A stretch of 28,277 nucleotides of DNA from JAEDES01 sp964470055 (GTDB taxonomy: Bacteria > Bacillota_I > Bacilli_A > RF39 > UBA660): assembly GCA_964470055.1 (NCBI GenBank), contig CAYXZZ010000015.1, positions 1-28,277 on the forward strand, written 5' to 3'. The notes below the pieces were generated by a model. It saw only the letters and a program-made list of their open reading frames with translations. It ran no database searches and was not told the origin of the DNA. Position 1 is the stretch's first letter; each line of letters starts with the position of its first letter. Below are positions 6,626 through 14,418 of the stretch, piece after piece. The translations under genes were made by a program, and so were the position numbers.

Positions 6626-7447
6626 TTATTTGTCATATTTTTCTAAGAAAGATGTTTTAATTCCATCTTTTTTTGTTGCTAAGACGGTATCAACATTGAC
6701 ATTTTCACTTGATTTAAAAATATTGTAAGCAACATTTTTATTTTTCTGTTCCATATCTTTGATTAAATTTTTTATTTCTAATCGTTTTGAATCTTTTAAA
6801 GAATCCTTTTCAGTGAATTTGCATGCACAATTAATAAACTCTAGTTTATTGTAATTTTTCCATGCAATAATATCTTCTTCACGTACTAAATATAATGGCC
6901 TGATTAGTTCCATTCCTTCAAAATTAGTACTCTTTAATTTGGGCATCATTCCTTTATATTCTCCTCCATATAGGACTGAAAGCATTATTGTTTCTATTAC
7001 ATCATCAAAGTGGTGACCAAGAGCAATTTTATTGCATCCTAGTGCTTTGGCATGATCATATAAAAATCCCCGGCGCATCCTTGCACACAGATAGCAAGGA
7101 GAATCACTAGCATGTTTATTTACTATATCAAAAATATTTGAATTAAAAATTTGAATTTCTATTCCTAAAGTTTTTGCATTTTCTATAATTTGTTGGAGAT
7201 TATTTTTGTTATAACCAGGATCCATTACAATGTAGACTAGTTCAAAGTTAATTTTTCCATGCTTTTTTATTTCTTCCATACATTTTGCTAGTAAAACAGA
7301 ATCCTTTCCACCTGATATACATACAGCAATTTTATCATTTTCTTTAATTAGTTCATAATCTCTTATTGCTTTGGTAAAAGGACGCCAGATGCTTTTTCTA
7401 AATTTGGTTATAATGCTTCTTTCAATTTCTTGTTGACGTTCTGACAT
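6626..7447 (-). CDS. TtcA-like PP-loop ATPase (tRNA 2-thiolation family)
   Basis: A 273-residue protein with an N-type PP-loop SGGKDS at residues 45-50. It has a C118-xx-C121 pair (CYLCARMRRGFLY), the GHHFDDVIET segment near 144-153 and Cys207/Cys209 near the end of the core. These match the TtcA family, which binds a [4Fe-4S] cluster and thiolates cytidine 32 of tRNAs using ATP. A roughly 60-residue lysine-rich C-terminal tail follows. The neighbour trmL also acts on the tRNA anticodon loop. The substrate position here is inferred from the family. The ribosome binding site is AGAAGTGAT before ATG 7447. Confidence 0.85.
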   Translation of the reverse strand: MSERQQEIERSIITKFRKSIWRPFTKAIRDYELIKENDKIAVCISGGKDSVLLAKCMEEIKKHGKINFELVYIVMDPGYNKNNLQQIIENAKTLGIEIQIFNSNIFDIVNKHASDSPCYLCARMRRGFLYDHAKALGCNKIALGHHFDDVIETIMLSVLYGGEYKGMMPKLKSTNFEGMELIRPLYLVREEDIIAWKNYNKLEFINCACKFTEKDSLKDSKRLEIKNLIKDMEQKNKNVAYNIFKSSENVNVDTVLATKKDGIKTSFLEKYDK

Positions 7448-7462
7448 ATTATCACTTCTTTT

Positions 7463-7975
7463 CTATTCTTGTTCTAAATAATTAGCACCTTTATGTGGTT
7501 CTTCTTTTAATAAATTGTTGTAGTCTTGTTGACGTAGAGCTTCATATATTACAATTGCCACACTATTTGATACATTTAAGGCGCGGACTTTGTCGGTCAT
7601 TGGAATGCGCATACAATGCTCTAAATCATGTTGAAGAATTTCTTTGGGTATACCAGTTGACTCTTTACCAAAAATGAAGTACAAATTCTCATTTCCTTTA
7701 TTACTGTAATCAAAGCTAGTATGAGGTTTGTGACCGTATCTTGTGAAATAATAGTAAATTCCTGGATTTTTACTTTTGAAATCATTAAAGTTTTCATAAA
7801 CTTCATAATCTAATTTATCAATGTAATTTACGCCACATCTTCTTAAATGGTTATCATCTATTTCAAAACCTAGAGGCTTTATTAGATGCAGTTTAGTATC
7901 TGTTGCGACACAAGTTCTCATGATGTTACCTGTGTTTTGAGGTATTTCTGGTTCATATAGTACAATGTTATTCAT
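7463..7975 (-). CDS. trmL: tRNA (cytidine/uridine-34-2'-O)-methyltransferase TrmL
   Basis: A 170-residue SPOUT methyltransferase. It begins NIVLYEPEIPQNTGNIMRTC and has the SAM-binding knot segments YFIFGKESTGIP (about 103-114) and RIPMTDKVRALNVSNSVAIVIYEALRQ (about 126-152). TrmL methylates the ribose of the wobble nucleotide in tRNA-Leu species; a tRNA-Leu(UAA), one of the known substrates, is encoded in this window. ATG 7975 has an AGGAGG site. It is in tandem with the TtcA-like gene 15 nt downstream. Confidence 0.93.
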   Translation of the reverse strand: MNNIVLYEPEIPQNTGNIMRTCVATDTKLHLIKPLGFEIDDNHLRRCGVNYIDKLDYEVYENFNDFKSKNPGIYYYFTRYGHKPHTSFDYSNKGNENLYFIFGKESTGIPKEILQHDLEHCMRIPMTDKVRALNVSNSVAIVIYEALRQQDYNNLLKEEPHKGANYLEQE

Positions 7976-8001
7976 ATTTTTCCTCCTAATTTAAAAGGAG
8001 A

Positions 8002-8529
8002 TTACTCTCCTATTCTATGTAGTTCCATAAATTGTTTTGTTTTTGTGATAGTTAGTTGTTCATTTTCTTTGGCTTGTAGTAAGTGGGTTATTTCTCCATC
8101 TTCAAAGATTACAAGTGCCGGAAAATTACTGGTTAGTGTAAATCTTGATGGATAGTGCGCGTTAAACGTTTCAGCGTAAGTACTTTTTTCTTCGTTACTA
8201 ATATTTAAATAGACAATTTCTTCTTGCATTTCTTCTTTTTCCACATACTTTTTTAAGTCTTTTTCATAATTTCGACAGACTGTATCACTAGCAGTGCACA
8301 TGTATAACATGACAGTAGGATTTTCAGAAATATAGTGGGCTACTTCTTCACTTGTTATTTCTGATAAAGTCCCCCTTATCACTGGGATTTGTCTTTTACT
8401 TTCTTCATAGACACTGTAAACATTACATAAGTATAATGTTGCTAAAGTTGCTAAGGCGAAAATAAGAACTAGAATCAAATAATTTTTTATTCCTATTTTT
8501 CGTTCTGTTTCCTTTTTATTCATATTCAT
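8002..8529 (-). CDS. Membrane-anchored thioredoxin-fold protein with a widened Cys pair
   Basis: A 175-residue protein. Residues 1-15 are basic and cytoplasmic, about 17-38 form one membrane helix, and the rest is extracytoplasmic. The outer domain reads like a thioredoxin fold: NPTVMLYMCTAS, an alpha helix, IVYLNIS, and a cis-Pro-like FPALVIFEDGEI. Where thioredoxins have CxxC, this protein has C-T-A-S-D-T-V-C, a six-residue gap, so classical disulfide exchange is doubtful. The function is unknown. ATG 8529 has AAGGAG. The 61 bases upstream contain an extended -10 (TGATAAAAT on the minus strand). Confidence 0.7.
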   Translation of the reverse strand: MNMNKKETERKIGIKNYLILVLIFALATLATLYLCNVYSVYEESKRQIPVIRGTLSEITSEEVAHYISENPTVMLYMCTASDTVCRNYEKDLKKYVEKEEMQEEIVYLNISNEEKSTYAETFNAHYPSRFTLTSNFPALVIFEDGEITHLLQAKENEQLTITKTKQFMELHRIGE

Positions 8530-8590
8530 ACAACTCCTTATCTATTTTTATTTTATCATAAATATAAGCTTTTTCACACTATAAAATTTA

Positions 8591-10765
8591 TTATTGATAG
8601 GAATTTACAATTTTTTTAATTTCAGTTGCGTCTTCATTAAAAAAGTTGAATCTGATGCTTACTTTGGTTAGCAATTCATGATTGGTTATATTTTGATTTT
8701 CATAGTTTAATATATGTGTATTAATTTCATCATAGAATACCGGAAAAGAACGTTTTTTAAAATCTATTAATTTTGTTGAATATTCATGTTGTTGTAGAGA
8801 TAAAATATTGCCTTTGATTAACATATTTTCTACTCGACCATAGACAACAACTTCAATATTAGGAACAGTATTAAATTGCTTTTTATAATTATCAAGCAGC
8901 CTTAGTATTTCATTTTCCGTTAATTCAACTGATAAAGTTACTGTTTTTAAATTAAGTTTATGCAAATAATATATTGTATAAATATTTGATACGTTCAATG
9001 GATAATCACCAATGTATTTTTTTGATTCAGTGCTGTAGTCATAATAGTCGGAAACTAAATTTTTATCTTTTTCGTAGAAATGGGGATTTCTTGAACAACG
9101 TGGCAATTTATAGAAAACGGCTGGATTTTCTTTATATTTTTTGTAGACGTTTATATCCTCAATGTAGATTCTTTGAATACTAAGATTTAGGCAAGCAAGA
9201 AGTTGTTCTTCAGTAAAAACAGTTGCACTTTTAATAAGTTCTTGGGTTGGCTCTATTTTAGAGAATATTACTTCTTGAACTTTGAATAGTGAACTATTTT
9301 TTTGACGAATTGTAATCAATTCAGCAACTAGATTTCTACGTAATTCATTTAGTTCTTTTATGGAAATAAAAACGTTGTCATCAGATAATATTGTAATGTT
9401 GGATGCTACAAATGGTGTTTCTCCCAATTTTTCTAATTGTCGTTTAATTTGATCTTTGCTAATCGGTGAAGTGATTGATTTTTCAACAATTTTTCCCGTC
9501 ATATCAAATGTGTTTTTAGTATCAGAAATCGTTACTACAAGTGGTTTACCAATAATTGCCTTTACAGCAAATGTTATCGGTATTTTACGAGTTGGTAAAA
9601 CTTTTAGCTCTGATAATAGTTTATAATCTTGAGTTTTACAGACAACATCTTTTTCTTTTAAATCAACTTTATTGTCTAAATAGCAGATGTTTTCGGCAGA
9701 ACTAATTAAATTGTCCTTTTCATCATAAATAAAATTGGCTATAAAACCTTTACCACTGTTTAGAAATCTAATTCCATCTTGTTGATTAAGTGGCTTAGTT
9801 AGTTTAATTTTTATTTTTGTGGGAGTTACATCAATGACTTTTCCTATTTCTAGGCCAATATGGTTTGGACTTTTTGAGTTCATTAGTTCGGCTGGAGTTG
9901 CGGAAAAAAGATTTCCTGTAGTAAATTCTCTGTTAAAAATTGTTTTTAATTTATCTGTTTCAGCCTCTAAATTCATTGGATTATTATCAATTAGATTTCT
10001 GTAATATCTTGTGATAAATCCTACATATTCTGGACTTTTCATACGACCTTCAATTTTTAGGCTAGCAATATTACTGGCTAGTATTTCTTTAATTTTAGGG
10101 GCTGAATTTAATTCCTTTGTACTTAAAAGATATTTATTTGAGGCAACAAGTTCGTTATTTTTTTCTAATGAATATGGTAGACGACAACTACCAGCACACT
10201 CTCCTCTGTTACCACTGCGCGTACCGAGCATACTGCTCATAAGACAGCATCCTGAATAACTTATGCACAGAGCGCCATGAATAAAAACTTCTTTTTCGAT
10301 AGGAACATCAATAGAATTTATTTCATTTAATGTCATTTCTCGTGAAAAAACAACTCTTTTTACACCTAATTTGTAAAATAATTCGGCAGTTTCTTTAGAA
10401 GATGTGTTGGCTTGAGTTGAAGCATGTACTTCTAGATTAGGATATTTTTCGCGAACTAAGCATAGCATACCGAAGTCTTGAATAAGAATGGCGTCTACTC
10501 CATTTTTATGAAGAAATTCCACTTGGTTTAAGAATGCTTCTACTTCATCATCCTTTATAAGAGTATTCATCGTCACATAGATTTTTACTCCATATAAATG
10601 AGCAATCTGTAAGGCTTCTATAATTTCTTCATTGGAAAAGTTTTTAGCAAATTTTCTGGCACCGAATGTTTTACAGCCAAGATAGATAGCATCTGCTCCA
10701 TTGGCAATTGCTTGATGAAGACTTGCCATATCTCCAGCAGGTACTAAAAGTTCGGGTTTTGTCAT
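8591..10765 (-). CDS. Peptidase U32 family protein, RlhA-like long form (RNA hydroxylation family)
   Basis: A 724-residue protein. Residues 1-250 are the U32 TIM-barrel-like domain: PELLVPAGDMASLHQAI and GADAIYLG at the start, then the U32 signature VFIHGALCISYSGCC (about 160-174) and Cys190/Cys194. These cysteines suit an Fe-S cluster. The long C-terminal half matches the extended type that carries a DUF3656-like region. Despite the old peptidase name, members such as RlhA and TrhP make hydroxylated pyrimidines in rRNA or tRNA. Which RNA is the target here cannot be told. The ribosome binding site is GAGGTGAT before ATG 10765. Confidence 0.85.
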   Translation of the reverse strand: MTKPELLVPAGDMASLHQAIANGADAIYLGCKTFGARKFAKNFSNEEIIEALQIAHLYGVKIYVTMNTLIKDDEVEAFLNQVEFLHKNGVDAILIQDFGMLCLVREKYPNLEVHASTQANTSSKETAELFYKLGVKRVVFSREMTLNEINSIDVPIEKEVFIHGALCISYSGCCLMSSMLGTRSGNRGECAGSCRLPYSLEKNNELVASNKYLLSTKELNSAPKIKEILASNIASLKIEGRMKSPEYVGFITRYYRNLIDNNPMNLEAETDKLKTIFNREFTTGNLFSATPAELMNSKSPNHIGLEIGKVIDVTPTKIKIKLTKPLNQQDGIRFLNSGKGFIANFIYDEKDNLISSAENICYLDNKVDLKEKDVVCKTQDYKLLSELKVLPTRKIPITFAVKAIIGKPLVVTISDTKNTFDMTGKIVEKSITSPISKDQIKRQLEKLGETPFVASNITILSDDNVFISIKELNELRRNLVAELITIRQKNSSLFKVQEVIFSKIEPTQELIKSATVFTEEQLLACLNLSIQRIYIEDINVYKKYKENPAVFYKLPRCSRNPHFYEKDKNLVSDYYDYSTESKKYIGDYPLNVSNIYTIYYLHKLNLKTVTLSVELTENEILRLLDNYKKQFNTVPNIEVVVYGRVENMLIKGNILSLQQHEYSTKLIDFKKRSFPVFYDEINTHILNYENQNITNHELLTKVSIRFNFFNEDATEIKKIVNSYQ

Positions 10766-10789
10766 AATATCACCTCAATTTGTATATTG

Positions 10790-10798
10790 ATTATACCA
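10790..10798 (-). promoter_or_regulatory. Extended -10 element of the U32 gene
   Basis: TGGTATAAT on the minus strand, about 25 nt before the start codon. The -35 region (TTTATT) is weak. It shares the 77-bp divergent gap with the plus-strand membrane protein gene. Confidence 0.45.
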
Positions 10799-10842
10799 CA
10801 AATTAACTCGTTAATAAATTTTTTTATTGCATATATTTAAGT

Positions 10843-11199
10843 ATGAATGAACAAGAAAGTATTGTGAAGAGACTAAACTTTGAAAATTTTATTTGGGTTG
10901 CGTTTATTCTCGTATCGATGGCAGACATTTATGGGGATGAACAGTTAAAAAAGAATATTTTGCACCATGAACAACACGCCAAAGAAAAGGCTAATAATGC
11001 TTTTTTGATTGCGATATTAGCCTCAATTTTAATTTACATTTATTTTTTTTCGAGAAACTATTACGATTATAAAAAATATCGAACAAAAAGTTATAAAATT
11101 CGCTTACTGGGAAGTATATTGCTGCTAGTAGGGTCTATTTGTCTTTTATATTTTCAAGGTACTACCACATCAAAAGTTGATTCTCCTTCTAATATTTAA
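10843..11199 (+). CDS. Small membrane protein, first of a tandem homologous pair
   Basis: A 118-residue protein with three likely membrane segments (about 14-28, 51-69, 86-104). It shares with the next gene an ENFIWV motif near the N-terminus, an IYIYFFSRNY motif after the second segment and an SILLLVGSICLLYF third segment. I do not recognise a function. There is no ribosome binding site before ATG 10843. A TATATT hexamer at 10832-10837 sits 5 nt upstream, so the RNA may be leaderless. It is divergent from the U32 gene. Confidence 0.7.
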   Translation: MNEQESIVKRLNFENFIWVAFILVSMADIYGDEQLKKNILHHEQHAKEKANNAFLIAILASILIYIYFFSRNYYDYKKYRTKSYKIRLLGSILLLVGSICLLYFQGTTTSKVDSPSNI

Positions 11200-11265
11200 C
11201 TTTTATAAAATTATAAATTGAATTATTCTACATTATATTATTTATTGAGTAGAATATATTTTAAT

Positions 11266-11643
11266 ATGAATAAAAACAATAAGATTATTGAAGAAATACA
11301 AACAGAAAATTTTATTTGGGTAGTTTATCTTTTTATTATTGGTGTTTCCTTTTTAGCCAATTCTTTCGAAATTGATTATTATAAAACTGGAGATAAAAAC
11401 TCAAAAGAAAAATACAGATTATTAAATATTTTTGTTTTTAGTGTGGCTTTAATTATTTATCTTTATTTTTTTAAAGGTAATTACAAAAACGTTCAAACGC
11501 TTAATTGTCGTGATTCTAAAAGCAAAATTTTATTTAATGAGTTAAATTATATGGCTTCTATTTTAATTGTGATAGCGGGTGCAATTCTTTTATATATTGC
11601 AATATTTGATAAAGATTTGGAAACTGAAATTTCTTTCAGTTAA
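11266..11643 (+). CDS. Small membrane protein, second of the tandem homologous pair
   Basis: A 125-residue protein. It keeps the ENFIWV motif, an IYLYFFKGNY motif and an SILIVIAGAILLYI third membrane segment seen in the preceding gene, but is otherwise diverged, as expected of an old duplication. ATG 11266 is preferred over TTG 11218 because the homology to the first copy begins at this Met. It again has no ribosome binding site and again has TATATT (11255-11260) exactly 5 nt before the ATG. Function unknown. Confidence 0.65.
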   Translation: MNKNNKIIEEIQTENFIWVVYLFIIGVSFLANSFEIDYYKTGDKNSKEKYRLLNIFVFSVALIIYLYFFKGNYKNVQTLNCRDSKSKILFNELNYMASILIVIAGAILLYIAIFDKDLETEISFS

Positions 11644-11668
11644 AAAGACTCCCAAGGGAATCTTTTGT
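11643..11668. terminator. Bidirectional terminator between the membrane pair and rubrerythrin
   Basis: AAAAGACTCC (11643-11652) pairs with GGAATCTTTT (11657-11666) around a 4-nt loop, with one mismatch that becomes a G-U pair in the minus-strand RNA. There are T-rich tails on both strands. Confidence 0.75.
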
Positions 11669-11672
11669 TTTT

Positions 11673-12215
11673 TTATTTATAATTATCTGCTTGTACTTCC
11701 ATGAAACTTTGTGGATGAGCACATACTGGACATACTTTAAGGGCTTCTTCACCTTCATATACATGACCACAGTTGCGGCATACCCAAATTTTTTTGCCAT
11801 CTTTTTTGAATACTCTATCATCCTTGATATTTTGTAGTAATGTTAAATATCTTTGTTCATGTTCTTTTTCAATGGCTCCAACCATTTCGAATAATTTTGC
11901 TAAACGAGTGAATCCTTCTTCTTTAGCAGTTTCAGCAAATTCTTTGTACATTTCTGTCCATTCATAGTTTTCACCTGTTGCAGCATCAAGTAGATTTTCT
12001 GCTGTTGATGGAATTTCTCCACCATGTAATTCTTTGAACCACATTTTAGCATGTTCTTTTTCATTATTAGCAGTTTCTTCAAAAATGGCTGCTAATTGTT
12101 CATAACCATCTTTTTTTGCTTTGCTTGCATAATATGTATATTTATTTCTTGCTTGACTTTCTCCTGCAAACGCAGTCATTAAATTTTGTTCTGTTTTACT
12201 TCCTTTTAGTTCCAT
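11673..12215 (-). CDS. rbr: Rubrerythrin
   Basis: A 180-residue protein. It has a ferritin-like di-iron domain (1-140) with paired helices carrying E-x-x-H type ligands (EETANNEKEHAKMW, EMVGAIEKEHEQRY). A C-terminal rubredoxin domain has WVCRNCGHVYEG and VCPVCAHP for the Fe(Cys)4 site. Rubrerythrin reduces hydrogen peroxide to water in anaerobes. It is the last gene of the perR-hydrogenase-rbr unit: only 44 bp separate it from the hydrogenase gene, with no clear promoter. The ribosome binding site is AGAGGTAAT before ATG 12215. Confidence 0.96.
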   Translation of the reverse strand: MELKGSKTEQNLMTAFAGESQARNKYTYYASKAKKDGYEQLAAIFEETANNEKEHAKMWFKELHGGEIPSTAENLLDAATGENYEWTEMYKEFAETAKEEGFTRLAKLFEMVGAIEKEHEQRYLTLLQNIKDDRVFKKDGKKIWVCRNCGHVYEGEEALKVCPVCAHPQSFMEVQADNYK

Positions 12216-12259
12216 TATATTACCTCTTTTCTTATTTTCATTTATTTATATTAACGAGA

Positions 12260-13717
12260 TTACTCTCCTAATATACTACCTCTATTTTCATATTCTGTGT
12301 GAAGAAGATGTTCTGCTTTCTCACTTAATGGATGTTCTAGAAAACTATTATATATATCTATAATATCCTGATTTTCGTAACTTGCTCTAATATGCAATTC
12401 TTTATCTTCTGTATAAAGACCAGCGATTCTTTTTTCAGCAATTACTTGTTGCTTTGAGACTATTCCTAGAGGTTGACCACCACCACCGATGCATCCTCCT
12501 GAACAATTCATAACTTCAATAAAATCATAATCCAATGTTTTATCTTGCTCTAGTTTTTCTAAGAATGGCTCAATGTTTGGGCAACCATGAACAACTAATA
12601 ATTTAAGTTGATTTCCTGCTAAATCAACAGTTGCTTCTTTAACGTTATTATATCCTCTTACGGCTTTAAAGTCTAATAAATCTTTAGGTGGATTTTCTTT
12701 GGTTAGTAAATAATGTGCTGTTCTTGTTGCTGCTTCCATGACTCCACCTGATGCACCAAATATTACTCCGGCTCCACTACCTCTTCCCATTAGACTATCA
12801 TACTCTTCCTCTGTAAGAGAATTAAAATCGATTTCGTTTTCTCTTAACATTAAGGCAAGTTCACTAGTAGTAATAACATAATCCGTATCATTACTATTTG
12901 GTAAAATAATTTCTGTTTTTTTAGCAGTACATGGTGTTATGGCAACGGCGATAATATCTTCTTTGGGAATGTTCATCATCTCACTATAGTAACTTTTAAT
13001 TATAGCGCCTTGCATACCGATAGGACTTTTACACGTTGATAAATGATTAATTAAATTTGGATGATATATTTCTAAATATCTAACCCAGGCTGGACAGCAA
13101 CTTGTAAATTGAGGAAGGTTTTTCTTTGTTTTAATTCTCTCAATTAATTCACTGGCTTCTTCCATAATTGTTAAATCTGCACCAAATGTTGTATCAAACA
13201 CATAATTAAATCCTAATTTTCTTAAGGCTGCGACCATTTGCTTTTCAACATTTACTTTTGGACTATCAAATTCTTCTCCTAAAGCAACTCTTACGGCAGG
13301 TGATGTGAAGGCTACAACTACTTTTGATGTATCTTTAATGTAATCCATAACTTTTTTATAACAATATTTTGGAACAAGTGCTCCAACTGGGCAATTTAAG
13401 ATACATTGTCCGCATGATAAACAAACCGGGGCTTTGGCTTTTTCTAGATTGTACCTAATTCCTACTTGTTGTTGACATACCTTAGAACACAAACCACATT
13501 TAATACATTTTTCTTCAATACGTTCAATTCCTGGATTGTCTTTAGCAATAGGAATTGGACCAGTTATTTCTTTATATGATTTATTTTCTTTTTCTGATTC
13601 CTCTTCTGCTGGAACAAGGAATTCTTTTCCAACTCCACAAATTGGACATACTTCGAAAGAATCAAAATCATCAACTTCAATTATTTGATTGCAAATTTCG
13701 CATTTATATTTTGCCAT
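12260..13717 (-). CDS. [FeFe] hydrogenase with N-terminal rubredoxin-like domain
   Basis: A 485-residue protein with domains in this order: rubredoxin-like (CEIC, CPIC; residues 6-27), a linker, two [4Fe-4S] motifs (CIKCGLCSKVC and CLSCGQCILNCP; about 72-115), and the H-cluster domain with L1 TSCCPAW, L2 TPCTAKK and L3 EVMNCSGGCIGGGGQP. The double Cys in L1 keeps the proton-transfer cysteine, so catalysis is expected. L2 has Thr where standard enzymes have Met before the PC. ATG 13717 was chosen over GTG 13729: GGTGA lies before it, and it overlaps the perR stop by 14 nt. Placed between perR and rubrerythrin, it may pass electrons to peroxide reduction (inference). Confidence 0.93.
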   Translation of the reverse strand: MAKYKCEICNQIIEVDDFDSFEVCPICGVGKEFLVPAEEESEKENKSYKEITGPIPIAKDNPGIERIEEKCIKCGLCSKVCQQQVGIRYNLEKAKAPVCLSCGQCILNCPVGALVPKYCYKKVMDYIKDTSKVVVAFTSPAVRVALGEEFDSPKVNVEKQMVAALRKLGFNYVFDTTFGADLTIMEEASELIERIKTKKNLPQFTSCCPAWVRYLEIYHPNLINHLSTCKSPIGMQGAIIKSYYSEMMNIPKEDIIAVAITPCTAKKTEIILPNSNDTDYVITTSELALMLRENEIDFNSLTEEEYDSLMGRGSGAGVIFGASGGVMEAATRTAHYLLTKENPPKDLLDFKAVRGYNNVKEATVDLAGNQLKLLVVHGCPNIEPFLEKLEQDKTLDYDFIEVMNCSGGCIGGGGQPLGIVSKQQVIAEKRIAGLYTEDKELHIRASYENQDIIDIYNSFLEHPLSEKAEHLLHTEYENRGSILGE

Positions 13718-14093
13718 TACATTCACCACATAGTCCTTCTAAAAGAACTATTACTCTTTCTATTTTAATTGAATTATCACTTTCTATCTTGCTGATTATT
13801 TTTTCATAATTATTACCAAATAAATCAACTATTTTCCCACAATTTTTACATATTAAATGGTCATGAGGACTAGTATTAATATCATAATGATAACTTTCGT
13901 TATTACTATTAGGAAGTTTTAAAACATTTCCTTCATCAACTAACTTTTTAACATTACGATAAATTGTTGCCTGACCGATATTTGGATATTTTATTTTTGC
14001 ATATTCATATATTTCTTGAATAGTTGGATGAGTTCTATAACGATCAAGAATATCTAAAATAATTTCTTTTTGTTTGGTATTTCTACTAATCAT
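13704..14093 (-). CDS. perR: PerR-type peroxide-sensing Fur family repressor
   Basis: A 129-residue Fur family regulator. The winged helix covers about 5-60, with GQATIYRNVKKL as recognition helix. The five regulatory metal ligands of B. subtilis PerR are all at matching spacing: His22, Asp71, His77, His79, Asp90. The Asp in KIVD marks PerR rather than Fur (Glu). The structural zinc cysteines are C82/C85 and C122/C125. The protein is shorter than B. subtilis PerR at the N-terminus. The ribosome binding site AAGGAGAGG precedes ATG 14093, and an operator lies in its own promoter region, so autoregulation of the three-gene operon is likely. Confidence 0.9.
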   Translation of the reverse strand: MISRNTKQKEIILDILDRYRTHPTIQEIYEYAKIKYPNIGQATIYRNVKKLVDEGNVLKLPNSNNESYHYDINTSPHDHLICKNCGKIVDLFGNNYEKIISKIESDNSIKIERVIVLLEGLCGECNGKI

Positions 14094-14106
14094 AGCCTCT
14101 CCTTAT

Positions 14107-14121
14107 TGATAATAATTATCG
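14107..14121 (-). promoter_or_regulatory. Fur/PerR-type operator (7-1-7 inverted repeat)
   Basis: TGATAATAATTATCG on the plus strand is a near-perfect TGATAAT-n-ATTATCA box, with one mismatch at the last base. It lies just downstream of the -10, where a bound repressor would block initiation. The sequence is nearer the Fur consensus (G at position 2) than the PerR consensus, although the protein looks like PerR. Confidence 0.75.
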
Positions 14122-14126
14122 ATTAA

Positions 14127-14154
14127 ATTATATCATAAACAATTCACTTGTCAA
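14127..14154 (-). promoter_or_regulatory. SigA-type promoter of the perR operon
   Basis: On the minus strand, TTGACA (14149-14154), a 16-bp spacer and TATAAT (14127-14132) preceded by TGA. A strong promoter whose start region is covered by the operator. Confidence 0.8.
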
Positions 14155-14164
14155 TTATTTTTGG

Positions 14165-14191
14165 ACATATTTGTTTAAGATGCATAAAGTA
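14165..14191 (+). promoter_or_regulatory. Candidate SigK-type promoter of the 70-residue gene
   Basis: AC (14165-14166), a 16-bp gap and CATAAAGTA (14183-14191), which fits the late mother-cell pattern AC-N16/17-CATAnnnTA. A SigA reading (TTGGAC-18-TAAAGT) is also possible but poorer in the -10. Confidence 0.35.
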
Positions 14192-14205
14192 TTATAGGTG
14201 ATCCT

Positions 14206-14418
14206 ATGAAGAATAAGCATAATTTCTTTTGTAGATGTAACTTTTGTAAACAAAAAAGAAGAAGTAGTCTCTTCTATTTAATGGCTATTTTTGTTTTTCT
14301 AATTATTATTTTTTATCAGATGTTGTTGCTAGTTTTTATTACAACTAAATTAAATGCCATTATTTTGTTGTGTGAGTTTGCTTTCATTGCTTTCCTTATC
14401 TTCTTTATAATATTCTGA
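14206..14418 (+). CDS. Tiny membrane protein with Cys-rich basic N-terminus
   Basis: A 70-residue protein. Residues 1-20 are basic with three cysteines (CRCNFC then KQKRR), and two hydrophobic segments follow (about 24-46 and 50-70). An AGGTGAT ribosome binding site lies before ATG 14206. The last 69 bases overlap the 3' end of the opposite-strand YsxE-like gene, which lowers confidence. If the SigK-like promoter is real, it would be a late mother-cell protein. No family is recognised. Confidence 0.5.
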   Translation: MKNKHNFFCRCNFCKQKRRSSLFYLMAIFVFLIIIFYQMLLLVFITTKLNAIILLCEFAFIAFLIFFIIF

